Source of the DNA: QHXM01 sp032160165
Lineage (GTDB): Bacteria; Acidobacteriota; Blastocatellia; Pyrinomonadales; Pyrinomonadaceae
Length of the DNA: 22,444 nucleotides
Direction of reading: 5' to 3'
NCBI GenBank assembly: GCA_032160165.1
Contig: JAVHWA010000001.1
Span: 1-22,444 of the forward strand
Of this stretch, positions 7,726 to 15,757 are shown piece after piece. Numbering within the stretch: position 1 is the first letter of the stretch; each line of letters opens with the position of its first letter. The notes beneath the pieces were generated by a model. That model was not told the origin of the DNA, searched no databases, and saw nothing but the letters and a program-made list of their open reading frames with translations. The position numbers and the translations under genes are program-made.

Positions 7726-10259
7726 AACATTTCAACTTCCTTCGGTTGGGTAACCGGCAAGGTCACAACGAAGGTCGCGCCTTCCCCGGGCCTGCTGCGC
7801 GCCGTGATGGAACCGCTGTGGCGATCAACAATCTTGCGGCAGATGGCGAGCCCTACTCCGGTCCCCTCGTATTCGCCCTTCTTGTGCAGTCGTTGGAAAA
7901 CGGTAAAGATGCGGTCGAGGTATTTCTCGTCGAATCCGATTCCGTTATCGGTCACCAGGATGTCGCAAAACTGCCGTAGCGGAACATTGTCATCCGTGGA
8001 CTCAAGGCGCCTTGCCTCCGACTTTCGACACGAGATGCGAACGATGGGTGGCACCCCGACGCGAAAGTATTTGAGGGAATTGCTGATCAGATTCTGCAGC
8101 AACTGCCGCATCTGCATGGGGTCGGCATCTATGGTTGGCAGCTCTTCAATCTCAACGCGTCCCCCGGCCTGCTCGATCCGTGTCTCTAAGTCAGCGCTAA
8201 CTTCTTTGGCGATTACACCCAGGTCTGTCGGGACGAACGCTTGCCCCCTTATTTCCACTCGCGAGAATGCCATCAGGTCATTGATTAGGGTCTGCATTCT
8301 GGCCGCTGCGTTACACATGCGCTGGAGGTAGTCCTGGGAATCCTCGTCAAGAGACGTACCAGCTTTCGTTTTGAGCCGGTCCCCAAAGGAGAGAATCTTT
8401 CGCAGCGGCTCCTGGAGATCGTGGGAAGCGACCTGCGCAAAGTCCTGTAACTCGCGATTGCTGCGCTCTAATTTGTCTGAGTAGACTTTTAACTTCTCGT
8501 CAATCCTCTTACGGTCGGTAACGTCGCGTGCCGCGGCGAATACGCCTTGCAATCGCCTGTCTCTGTCGTAAAAGGTGGTCGCGTTATACGACACCACCGT
8601 CTCCATCCCTTCTCTGTCGCGCGCCGTCAACTCATAGTTGGTCACCTTCTTTTTGTTCAGCACGAGCTTGATACCCGCTTCGGCCCGGTCGGGATCGGTG
8701 AAATAGTTCTTGAACGGCGCCCCTATCAGCTCGTCGCGCGTACAACCTGTTAGCACCTCCATTGGCTTATTGATGTCGGTGATGATACCGGCGGGATCGG
8801 TGGTCATAAGCGCGTCGATGTTGGCTTCGAACAGCGAGCGAGTGTAGAACTGGTGATCGCGCAGCCGCTGTCCGAGTTGCAGCTGCTCTGCTTCGATCTG
8901 TTTCCGAGCGGTGTTGTCGGTGCCGATCAGCAAATAGCCGATGATTCCATCCTGGGCATCGCGCAGCGCCGTCACAGAGACGACTGCCGGGAAGCGGCTG
9001 CCGTCCTTGCGGATGTAGGTAAGCTCGTATATGTCCTCGATCCCGCGCGACGCTTTGAATACCAGGGCTTCGAAGCCCGGCGCGATCGAGGTCTCGAGCT
9101 CGACGCTCAACGCTTTCGCGCGCGCGATCACTTCCTGCGGATCTGAGATGTCGGCCGGAGTGATCTTGTTCATCACCTCATCGGCCCTATAGCCCAGCAT
9201 CCGTTCTGCGCCGACATTGAAAATCTGGATGACGCCCTTGGCGTCGGTGGCAATGCTCGAGAAATTTGCGCTATTGAAAATCGCGTTCTGCAATGCTCCA
9301 GCTTTTAGAAGGGCCTCTTCCGCGTGCTTGCGCGCGGTGTTGTCAGTGCCAATCAGCAGATAGCCGATGATGGCGTCCTCGGCGTCGCGCAACGCCGTGA
9401 CCGATACCACCGCCGGAAAGCGGCTGCCGTCCTTACGAAAGTAGGTGAGTTCGTAAATATCTTCGATGCCGCGCGAGGCCTTGAACACCAGCGCCTCGAA
9501 GCCGGGAGTGATCGGAGTTCCAAGTTCGACGCTGAGAGCGGTGGCGCGGGCGATCACTTCCTGGGGATCGGAAATGTCGGCCGGCGTGATCTTGTTCATC
9601 ACTTCGCCAGCCGTGTAGCCCAGCATGCGTTCGGCGCCCACATTGAAGATTTGGATGACACCCTTCGCGTCCGTAGCAATGCTCGAGAAGTTGGCGCTAT
9701 TGAAAATCGCATTCTGCAGAGCGCCTGCCTTGATCAGCGCTTCTTCCGCCTGCTTGCGCGCGGTGTTGTCCGTGCCAATTAGTAGATAGCCGATGATGTC
9801 GTCTTCGGCGTCGCGCAGCGCCGTCACCGACACGACGGCGGGAAATCGGCTGCCATCCTTTCGGATGTAGGTCAGTTCATAAATGTCCTCGATGCCGCGC
9901 GAGGCCTTGAATACCAATGCCTCGAAGCCGGGCGTAATTGGGGTGCCCAACTCGATGCTCAACTCTTTGGCACGCGCGATCACTTCCTGCGGATCGGAGA
10001 TGTCCGCCGGGGTGATCTTGTTCATCACGTCAGCAGCCGCGTATCCCAACATGCGCTCGGCGCCGACATTGAAGATTTGGATGACGCCTTTCGCGTCCGT
10101 AGCGATGCTTGAAAAATTCGCGCTGTTGAAGATTGCGTTCTGCAGCGCGCCTGCTTTAAGCAAGGCTTCTTCTCGCCGGACTTTGGTTACGATCTCGACG
10201 CCGACAGTCTCGCCCTGGGTGACAGTGTCCTGATCGCTGTATGTTCCGTTGTTTTTCAT
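7722..10259 (-). CDS. Histidine kinase with four PAS domains, three of them near-identical tandem copies
   Basis: This 845-residue soluble kinase begins with a short unique leader of about 29 residues. Three consecutive 142-residue units follow, at 30-171, 172-313 and 314-455, each a complete PAS plus PAC. A divergent fourth PAS lies at about 470-583. The kinase core has phospho-His H613 in ASHDLQEPLR, the H-box of phytochrome-type kinases. It also has an N box (LLQNLISNSLKYF) and glycine boxes (DNGIGF, YEGTGVGLAIC). No GAF or PHY domain or chromophore cysteine is seen, so the ligand is unknown. The ATG at 10259 has GGAAG only 3 bases upstream, a weak site. The gene overlaps the single-receiver gene by four bases and probably phosphorylates its product. 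Confidence 0.95.
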   Translation of the reverse strand: MKNNGTYSDQDTVTQGETVGVEIVTKVRREEALLKAGALQNAIFNSANFSSIATDAKGVIQIFNVGAERMLGYAAADVMNKITPADISDPQEVIARAKELSIELGTPITPGFEALVFKASRGIEDIYELTYIRKDGSRFPAVVSVTALRDAEDDIIGYLLIGTDNTARKQAEEALIKAGALQNAIFNSANFSSIATDAKGVIQIFNVGAERMLGYTAGEVMNKITPADISDPQEVIARATALSVELGTPITPGFEALVFKASRGIEDIYELTYFRKDGSRFPAVVSVTALRDAEDAIIGYLLIGTDNTARKHAEEALLKAGALQNAIFNSANFSSIATDAKGVIQIFNVGAERMLGYRADEVMNKITPADISDPQEVIARAKALSVELETSIAPGFEALVFKASRGIEDIYELTYIRKDGSRFPAVVSVTALRDAQDGIIGYLLIGTDNTARKQIEAEQLQLGQRLRDHQFYTRSLFEANIDALMTTDPAGIITDINKPMEVLTGCTRDELIGAPFKNYFTDPDRAEAGIKLVLNKKKVTNYELTARDREGMETVVSYNATTFYDRDRRLQGVFAAARDVTDRKRIDEKLKVYSDKLERSNRELQDFAQVASHDLQEPLRKILSFGDRLKTKAGTSLDEDSQDYLQRMCNAAARMQTLINDLMAFSRVEIRGQAFVPTDLGVIAKEVSADLETRIEQAGGRVEIEELPTIDADPMQMRQLLQNLISNSLKYFRVGVPPIVRISCRKSEARRLESTDDNVPLRQFCDILVTDNGIGFDEKYLDRIFTVFQRLHKKGEYEGTGVGLAICRKIVDRHSGSITARSRPGEGATFVVTLPVTQPKEVEML
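8895..10172 (-). repeat. Three tandem 426-bp PAS-coding repeats inside a kinase gene
   Basis: Three in-phase units of 426 bp lie at 9747-10172, 9321-9746 and 8895-9320. By hand alignment the proteins differ at about 10 of 142 positions (first against second) and 11 of 142 (first against third). A sample of about 60 bases from units one and two differs at 8 positions, mostly silent. The protein is therefore more conserved than the DNA, which points to an older duplication kept by selection rather than a fresh slip or an assembly artefact. Confidence 0.92.
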
Positions 10260-10374
10260 AGACTTCCGGGGGGAGTTATTCGATTAGCAAGAGGATTCCC
10301 TGCGCCGCAGCTCGGCTTACTCCCCTTATCACTTGGGCGCCTTGCGTCCCAATCTGCATCCGTGCTTCCAGTCG

Positions 10375-10833
10375 TCAACCAGCGGCGAATGACGCACCCG
10401 CGAGACTACTTAAAAGACCTTCAAAGCGCTTAAAATCAATTGGCCCATCGAGGCCTTCATTGCATCCCGCCGCGAGAGCGGCAGCGTGAAAGCTCGGTGC
10501 CTCCCAGCCGGAGAGACCGATAATCAACATCTCTTGCAACAGCGCATTCTCTCGGATGAGGCGCGTCGCATCGGGACCGCGGAGCAACGGAAGCCTTCCA
10601 TCCATTAAGATAAGGTCCGGCCGCTCGCGCCCGGCGACCTCGAGCGCCTCGTATCCATCCGCGGCTTCGACCACACGACAACCGCTTCTCTCCAGTACGC
10701 TTCGAAGTATGAAGCGCGTGTCCGGGTGCATCTCCACAACCAGCGCCACTGGTTTGCCGCTCTTTACGCGGCGACCTGCCGGCGGGCCATCCTTAACCTG
10801 TGGCACGATGACGGCGCCACGATGTCCCTCCAT
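10375..10833 (-). CDS. Single-domain response regulator with degenerate active site
   Basis: This 152-residue protein is a receiver with an N-terminal extension of about 28 residues. The acceptor Asp is kept (D78 in LILMDGRLP) and so is the switch hydroxyl (S108 in IIGLSGW). The acidic metal-binding pair is reduced to Glu34-Met35 (ALVVEMHPD), and the invariant Lys-Pro has become Gly-Pro (LDGPID). Mg-dependent phosphorylation is therefore doubtful; it may work as a constitutive protein-interaction domain (inference). The ATG overlaps the upstream TAA by one base (TAATG) and has the strongest ribosome-binding site in the cluster. No output domain is present. Confidence 0.88.
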   Translation of the reverse strand: MEGHRGAVIVPQVKDGPPAGRRVKSGKPVALVVEMHPDTRFILRSVLERSGCRVVEAADGYEALEVAGRERPDLILMDGRLPLLRGPDATRLIRENALLQEMLIIGLSGWEAPSFHAAALAAGCNEGLDGPIDFKRFEGLLSSLAGASFAAG

Positions 10834-11360
10834 TAGTGATCACCTCTCGTTTGCACAGCACTGCGGACGACGCTTTCGGCGCCGGTCGAATCGTCCAGCG
10901 AACTCGCGGCATGCGGACCGAACGGCAATAGGTAATCGAGCAGATGTTCCAGTTGCTCGTAGTCGGACAGTCGCGTTACGTACTCGTTCCGACGAACGCA
11001 GACTTCCATCATTGAGTGCGTGTCCAGCTCTTCTTCATGCGTCACGATGACGAGGGGCACAGCTCCCAAAAAAGCCTGCTTCATGATTTGTCGCGCGGCT
11101 ATCAGTTCATAGAGCAGTGGTACCTCCAGGTCGACCAGAACCAGGTCGGGTCGTAAGCACCGGGCACGCTTCGCCGCATCCTGCCCATTGTCTGTGTCAA
11201 TCACGTGATACCCGCTCAGTTCGAGCACCTGCTTCATTTGAAGCGTATCGTCCTGGTCGTTCACCAGGAGCACGACAGGGCTATCAGGAACAGATCTCCG
11301 GCTGGAAGTTTGATCGCCAACGCCCTTCGATGAATTCGTCCTCTGCGAGTTAAGAGACAT
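10833..11360 (-). CDS. Single-domain response regulator with altered active site
   Basis: This 175-residue protein has a polar N-terminal extension of about 27 residues, a receiver at about 28-145 and a serine-rich tail. The acceptor D77 (LVLVDLEVP) and Thr107 (VIVTHEE) are kept. The acidic pair is Asn34-Asp35 (LLVNDQDD), and the Lys-Pro pair has become Arg-Leu (YVTRLSD). It is less damaged than its neighbours, but it lacks the Lys that couples phosphorylation to the conformational change. The ATG at 11360 has GAGGGAG about 10 bases upstream. The stop overlaps the next receiver gene by one base, so the two are probably made together. Confidence 0.88.
   Translation of the reverse strand: MSLNSQRTNSSKGVGDQTSSRRSVPDSPVVLLVNDQDDTLQMKQVLELSGYHVIDTDNGQDAAKRARCLRPDLVLVDLEVPLLYELIAARQIMKQAFLGAVPLVIVTHEEELDTHSMMEVCVRRNEYVTRLSDYEQLEHLLDYLLPFGPHAASSLDDSTGAESVVRSAVQTRGDH
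10838..10846 (-). promoter_or_regulatory. Extended Shine-Dalgarno GAGGTGATC
   Basis: Nine bases complementary to the usual 3' tail of bacterial 16S rRNA lie just before the ATG at 10833; the GAGG core is 9 bases from it. They sit inside the end of the upstream receiver gene, fixing this start and suggesting the gene can be translated independently. This also shows that extended Shine-Dalgarno pairing is probably used in this genome, which bears on the repeats in the glycolytic operon. Confidence 0.7.
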
Positions 11361-11412
11361 ATTCTGATGCTCCCTCTTTAGTTAAGTAGTGAGGCGGGGA
11401 AATCAGAACTTC

Positions 11413-11435
11413 TCCTCTCTCGGTGCCGGAGAGGA
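11413..11435 (-). terminator. Possible hairpin between two receiver genes
   Basis: An inverted repeat (TCCTCTC plus CGG, against CCG plus GAGAGGA, with one bulged T) lies in the 123-base spacer between the 11484-11966 gene and the next one. No clear T-run follows on the minus strand, so it is a weak terminator candidate. It could instead be an RNA-processing or attenuation hairpin. Confidence 0.3.
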
Positions 11436-11483
11436 ACTGACAAAGGGCTGAGGGGACCCTTTAGCAAGAGAGTTTCAATTCGC

Positions 11484-11966
11484 CTATCTCAGTACGGTGC
11501 TCTTCAGGTCGGCGAAGCTACCGGAGACTTCGCTCATAAGCCGCGCGATCAGCTTTCTCAATTGGTTGAAGTTGTCCGGGCGCGTGAGAAAGATGTTTTG
11601 TCCAATTTCGATTTCGCCTCCCTGGTCGACCTCTTCCATGCAAAAAATCACCACCGGCACTTGCTCGCCCAGATGCGCGCGCGTCCGAATACTGATTGCC
11701 GTCCTAACGACATTTCGAGATGGTTTACCGCGACTTGCCAGAATCAAGTCCGGTGGGATACGCAAGGCGTTTTCCACAGCCTCCTCTTCATTCCTAACGG
11801 CCGTGACGTGGTACCCATCTGCTTTCAGCAACTTCCATATGCCATCACGAGTCTCCTCGATCTCCTCCAGAACCAAAATAGTCAGGCTCACGTCGGTCCA
11901 TTTCTCTTGCAAACAAGCATGTCCGTAAATAAAGACTTCGGAAGAACAACGAGTCAGGTATAACAC
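11484..11966 (-). CDS. Pseudo-receiver protein lacking the phospho-acceptor Asp
   Basis: The fold of a response-regulator receiver is recognisable from LTILVLEEIEETRDG, PPDLILA, VPVVIF and IFLTRPDNF. The acceptor Asp is Ser (S78 in LILASRGKP), the acidic pair is Glu-Glu, the switch Thr appears to be Cys (VIFCME), and Lys-Pro is Arg-Pro. It cannot be phosphorylated in the normal way. The start is uncertain. The frame opens with GTG at 11966 with no ribosome-binding site. A TTG near 11912 or a GTG at 11891, just before the receiver fold, are alternatives, none with a strong Shine-Dalgarno. It follows the Crp/Fnr gene by 65 bases and may be co-transcribed with it. Confidence 0.78.
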   Translation of the reverse strand: MLYLTRCSSEVFIYGHACLQEKWTDVSLTILVLEEIEETRDGIWKLLKADGYHVTAVRNEEEAVENALRIPPDLILASRGKPSRNVVRTAISIRTRAHLGEQVPVVIFCMEEVDQGGEIEIGQNIFLTRPDNFNQLRKLIARLMSEVSGSFADLKSTVLR

Positions 11967-12031
11967 TCAAAAGATCGAGTGTCGGTGTGGAATCACGCTT
12001 ATAGGTGTAGATGAGGAAGAATGAAGAGGAC

Positions 12032-12727
12032 TTACCCGAGCAAACGATCAAACTCTTCTTTTACGACACGATAGCACTCACAAACCGCGGCTTCCAGCTT
12101 CACCCGGTCCAGAATTGTGATATGGCCGCGAACGTAGGAGATGGCGCCCAAATCCTGCAACCGCCCGGCAGCTATGGTCACGCCCTCACGCCGAACACCC
12201 AACATGTCTGCGATCAACGTCTGAGTCATGATCAATTCATCCGTTTGCAAGCGGTCATGGCTTAGTAAGAGCCAGCGGGACAGTTGCTGTTCCACCGAAT
12301 GAAGACGATTGCAGACTGCCGTCTGCGAGATTTGTGTAATGAGCGCCTGCGTATAACGCAGGAGTAACTTTTGAAATTGCCCACCACGTTCAAATTCCGC
12401 TTTCATCGCCCGCGCCCTCATTCTCAGCGCGATGCCGGCGCTTTGGACTACGGCGCGGTTCGGCATGGTATTGCCTCCCATGAATACCGCGATCCCCACT
12501 ATCCCATCGTTACCCGCAAGTCCCATCTCAGCGGATGAACCGTCTTCCATCAGATAAAGCAATGAGACGATGGCAGTAACCGGAAAATAGACATAATCCA
12601 GATGGCCCCCGGACTCATAGATGACCTGGCCCAGAGAAAATGAAACTGGTTCCAGGTGTGGGCGGACTCGCTGATACTCCTCACTGGAAAGGGCTGCGAG
12701 AAGCCGGTTGTTGACTTCTCCTTTCAT
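12032..12727 (-). CDS. Crp/Fnr family transcriptional regulator
   Basis: This 231-residue protein has a cyclic-nucleotide-binding-type beta-barrel at about 20-120 (SFSLGQVIYESGGHLDYVYFP), a dimer helix at about 125-158, and a winged HTH at about 165-210 (TQTLIADMLGVRREGVTIAAG). The C-terminus VCECYRVVKEEFDRLL is characteristic of a Crp/Fnr subgroup I know from environmental bacteria. There is no Cys cluster for an iron-sulfur centre, so it is not a classic Fnr. The cAMP pocket is not clearly conserved, so the ligand is unknown. The ATG at 12727 is chosen because the fold starts there; a GTG at 12880 would add 51 unconserved residues. It is the only DNA-binding protein in the signalling cluster, so it may control the genes downstream (inference). 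Confidence 0.9.
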   Translation of the reverse strand: MKGEVNNRLLAALSSEEYQRVRPHLEPVSFSLGQVIYESGGHLDYVYFPVTAIVSLLYLMEDGSSAEMGLAGNDGIVGIAVFMGGNTMPNRAVVQSAGIALRMRARAMKAEFERGGQFQKLLLRYTQALITQISQTAVCNRLHSVEQQLSRWLLLSHDRLQTDELIMTQTLIADMLGVRREGVTIAAGRLQDLGAISYVRGHITILDRVKLEAAVCECYRVVKEEFDRLLG

Positions 12728-13159
12728 ATTCAAGTCTCGTCCTGGTCCTCTGTATGCTCCGATGTGTGCAGGAAACACAGCTAAACCGCCGGCGCGGGTT
12801 GGTGCGCGGCAGTTTGATTCCAGTCGGGCGTACCTTAACGGTGCGTTTCTAACGTTGCTCCTTCGCTCTACACGGTTCACGTTCAGGGTACAAGACCCGG
12901 TCGCAGGTGGGTATCAGGCGATCACTGATTTTCTTGTCAGACCCTTGGTTGCGCGAGTGTCGGTATATCTCCTACAAAGACTCAGGACTCGGGGAAGGAC
13001 GAGCGGTGGATCGGAGTAGGAATAAGAATTTCCCAACAAAAGATCTAGCTTATGGGCAGGAGAGTGTGGCTTCTCGGCGGGGAGTCACAAACATGTGAAA
13101 GCAAGACAAAGTGCGGGCTTGTAAATCGAGTGGGCTGCAAGAAACCAGGCAGGACGCGT
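12728..13159 (-). other. Spacer upstream of the Crp/Fnr gene; no gene seen
   Basis: With the palindrome next to it, this spacer is nearly 0.5 kb. It separates the phosphoesterase gene from the regulator. Both strands have only short frames without family resemblance. I found no convincing minus-strand promoter by eye. A small inverted repeat TCACA-N4-TGTGA at 13085-13098 is the only possible operator. The spacer probably holds the promoter and leader of the Crp/Fnr gene. Confidence 0.5.
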
Positions 13160-13183
13160 GAGACCGCGCGGGCGCGCAGTCTC
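13160..13183. repeat. 24-bp GC-rich palindrome, possible terminator
   Basis: The arms are GAGACCGCGCG and CGCGCAGTCTC with a two-base centre and one mismatch. It lies 30 bases after the stop of the phosphoesterase gene, where a terminator is expected, but no T-run follows on the minus strand. It matches the palindrome at 15721-15744 at 20 of 24 positions, including a compensated base-pair change. Confidence 0.6.
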
Positions 13184-13213
13184 ATCGCCTATGGGCTCGC
13201 GTTTCGGTTCGCG

Positions 13214-15658
13214 TTAACGCGCCCTCGTGATCTCAAGTGACGAGATTCGCCTGGTGTTGGGATACGGCGCGTCCTCGCCTTTCATTTCACTCCACAGGAT
13301 TCGATTGAACAGATCCATATCCGCTTTATCAACTTCGCCCAAATCGAGCTGCAGAGAGGCTCGCGCGTTCGCGCTCTGCTGAGGATTCAATTCGTCAAGT
13401 GACTGTTCGGGCTTGAGCGCGATGTAAGGTCGCAAGTCTGGCTTGTCGGCGAATATCTCGCGCAAGGGTCGCCCGTAATAGTCGAACTGTGAAAGCGGCC
13501 GCAGTCCGAGAAGTTCTTCCAGCGTGGCGAAAACGTCGGTGGTGTTGACAAAGCGGTGAGCCACGCCGGCGCGGTTGTAGGCGGAGACTACCAGAAGGAT
13601 CGAGCGGTGCGAGTCAACGTGATCGGGGCCGTCCTGAGCGTCATCCTCCAAAATGAAAAAGACCGTATCCTTCCAATAAGGCGAACGCGAGACCGATTCA
13701 ACAATCCTTCCCAATGCGAAGTCGTTGTCCGCAACACAAGCCTTGGGGCTACTCCACCCGGCGCGAGCGCCGGCTGTGTGGTCGCGAGGGAGATGTAGAA
13801 TTTCGAGCGCGGGCAAGTTTTCGTTACGCACGAACCCCTTGAAATCCTTCATCCAGACGTCAAATCGTTTCTGATCCGAGATTCGCATGTCGAAGGAAGG
13901 ATAGTCGGCGTTCGTATATGGTCCGAGCGCAGCCTTGGTTGCGCGATAGCGCAAAGGTGCCGACTTATCTTTGTTAGGGACTGGCTCGGCAAACTCGCCG
14001 TAGTTCCTTAGAGTCAGTCTCGCCTTTACCACCGCATCCCATAAATATCCCGCCTCAGGTTCGTCAACATCGCCTCTGTCGTTCCCATCGCGGCGATCGG
14101 CGTACTGTGAAGGAACCGTCTTTTCGCCGTAATCGGTCACATACGCGGCCGTTGACCAGACATGACCCTGCGAGCTGACTTCAGCATTCACGAAGAAACG
14201 ATCGAAGAGTCCGAAGCGCTCGGCCAAGGCGTGGTGATTCGGAGCGACCGAACGCGGGAAGAACAAAAGCGCGCTGTCTCCGTCGCCTATTGGCAGATCG
14301 CTAAGCACCTGATCGTATGTCCGGTTCTCTTTGATGATGTAAATGACGTGTTTGAACGGCGGATACTTCGCCAGGCTTCTCGCCGGCTGGTTCCAGTTAT
14401 TCGCCTTTGCCACGCGCCTGGACAATTGCGCTAACTCGGTCGGCCTCGGGTTCGCGGGCAGGATTGTAATCGAGCCGTTCAGCTGTCCGAGCGTGTAATC
14501 GGGATTGCCGGCTTCCAGTTTCTGCCCTGATTGGCGAAACAGCGGGTTGGCATGCGTGCCCTTCCCTTTTCCGTTTAGTACGTACAAACGATCCGGCGTC
14601 ATTAGGAGCGCAGTCGGATACCACTCCACCGGAAGGCGCCCAATTAATTGGTCACTGCCCAGCGCGTTCTTCTCATCCGCGACTCTTTTCGAAAGATTGA
14701 AAACGGCAACCGCATTGTTGTCGGCTTCGGCAACGAAGAGTTTTGTGCCGTCCTCCGAAAGGGCAAGCGCGTTCGGCGTGCTTCCCTGGGTTTTGGATGG
14801 TGGAGCGTCGGTCAACTTCGCGATCAACGTTTCGCTATTTGTGTCTATCACTGCAATTTCATTTGTTGTAGCGCAAGTGACAAAGAGGCGTGAACCGCTA
14901 CGGTTAAGGTGCAATGCGGAAGGGTGACGTCCTACCTTTATTGTTCGAGTTGGAACGAGAGCGCCGCTGGCCTCGGGTGTGAAAAGCGAAACCGTGCTTC
15001 CGCCCCAGGAGGAAACGAACACTTTGCCTTTCGGGGTAACAGTGACAGCGTAAGGATACGCTTCGGTCGGCAGCCGCTGCTCTATGGTTTTACTTTCAAG
15101 GTCGATTACAGCCAGAGTGTCGGCCAGATTCTCCGCCACATACAATTTCCTTCCGTCAGGTGAAAGCGCCAGCCCGGCGGGAAATCGCTTGCCATCTTTC
15201 TTCGGTTCTTTGGGCGCAAGCACTATGCGATCTCGAAGCGTCGCCCGCTTATTGCGCCAGGAGTAAACGTAAAGTAGGTCCTCATTCCCGCCCGAGGCGT
15301 AAAGCGTTTTCCCGTCCCTGGAAAAAACCAGTCCGAAAAACGCCCCAGCTTGAGGAATGGTTTGCTCAACTCGCCCCGAGTCGCGCTCGACAATTTGCAA
15401 GCCCTGTTCGCGCCATCCGTTTAGCGAGAGAACAATCCGATCACCTTCTGGCGATAGGGCCATCGCCAGAGGCATGTTGCCAACGTTGGCCGAAGGGCCC
15501 GCTGGGTCAAGGCAGAATCCGGTCGGCAGACAGACCTGTTTCGCGCCGTTTAGATCCCGCGATAGTGGCGAAGTGGTCTGCGCGCTTGTGGTGCCCCCGC
15601 TCAAGAGAAAGGGAGAAAGGATAAGGAGGAAGAATTTGCCGATCGACTCTTTCGACAT
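13214..15658 (-). CDS. Exported YncE-like beta-propeller/phosphoesterase (alkaline phosphatase superfamily) fusion
   Basis: This 814-residue protein starts with a signal peptide (basic MSKESIGK, hydrophobic segment, likely cleavage near TTSAQ). Residues about 60-400 form a YVTN/YncE-type propeller with repeated LALSPDGRKLYVAE-like blades. Residues about 430-750 are a PF04185-type phosphoesterase domain. Its IIKENRTYDQ motif has candidate nucleophile T447, by analogy with acid phosphatase and phospholipase C relatives; metal ligands are likely in EDDAQDGPDHVDSHRS. It probably cleaves phosphate esters outside the cytoplasm; the substrate is unknown. The ATG at 15658 has GAGG 8 bases upstream. 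It stands alone, bounded by the tRNA terminator on one side and a matching palindrome on the other. Confidence 0.92.
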   Translation of the reverse strand: MSKESIGKFFLLILSPFLLSGGTTSAQTTSPLSRDLNGAKQVCLPTGFCLDPAGPSANVGNMPLAMALSPEGDRIVLSLNGWREQGLQIVERDSGRVEQTIPQAGAFFGLVFSRDGKTLYASGGNEDLLYVYSWRNKRATLRDRIVLAPKEPKKDGKRFPAGLALSPDGRKLYVAENLADTLAVIDLESKTIEQRLPTEAYPYAVTVTPKGKVFVSSWGGSTVSLFTPEASGALVPTRTIKVGRHPSALHLNRSGSRLFVTCATTNEIAVIDTNSETLIAKLTDAPPSKTQGSTPNALALSEDGTKLFVAEADNNAVAVFNLSKRVADEKNALGSDQLIGRLPVEWYPTALLMTPDRLYVLNGKGKGTHANPLFRQSGQKLEAGNPDYTLGQLNGSITILPANPRPTELAQLSRRVAKANNWNQPARSLAKYPPFKHVIYIIKENRTYDQVLSDLPIGDGDSALLFFPRSVAPNHHALAERFGLFDRFFVNAEVSSQGHVWSTAAYVTDYGEKTVPSQYADRRDGNDRGDVDEPEAGYLWDAVVKARLTLRNYGEFAEPVPNKDKSAPLRYRATKAALGPYTNADYPSFDMRISDQKRFDVWMKDFKGFVRNENLPALEILHLPRDHTAGARAGWSSPKACVADNDFALGRIVESVSRSPYWKDTVFFILEDDAQDGPDHVDSHRSILLVVSAYNRAGVAHRFVNTTDVFATLEELLGLRPLSQFDYYGRPLREIFADKPDLRPYIALKPEQSLDELNPQQSANARASLQLDLGEVDKADMDLFNRILWSEMKGEDAPYPNTRRISSLEITRAR

Positions 15659-15711
15659 GATCTTGTGCCTCGATGTTAACGGTGCAGAGCGCGTTTGGTG
15701 GAATGTTGAGC

Positions 15712-15744
15712 AAAAATCGGGAAACCGCGCGGGTGCGCGGTTTC
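15712..15744 (-). terminator. Rho-independent terminator after tRNA-Leu
   Basis: A perfect 10-bp stem (GAAACCGCGC with GCGCGGTTTC, four-base loop, 15721-15744) is followed on the minus strand by a run of five T at 15712-15716. It lies 13 bases past the tRNA 3' end and should end the gap-pgk-tpiA-secG-tRNA transcript. Confidence 0.85.
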
Positions 15745-15757
15745 GTTAACATAGCGT

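Noticed and set aside
7576..8331. Open plus-strand frame of 251 codons across the multi-PAS kinase and receiver genes
   Set aside because: It lies opposite two well-supported overlapping genes and has no recognisable motif.
8895..10172. Tandem direct repeats as a CRISPR array or an assembly duplication
   Set aside because: Units are 426 bp, coding, in frame and without spacers. Scattered silent differences between units argue against a duplicated assembly segment.
12907..13240. Short plus-strand frames in the spacer upstream of the Crp/Fnr gene
   Set aside because: They have atypical composition, no ribosome-binding sites and no resemblance to known proteins, and they overlap a palindrome and the end of the next gene.
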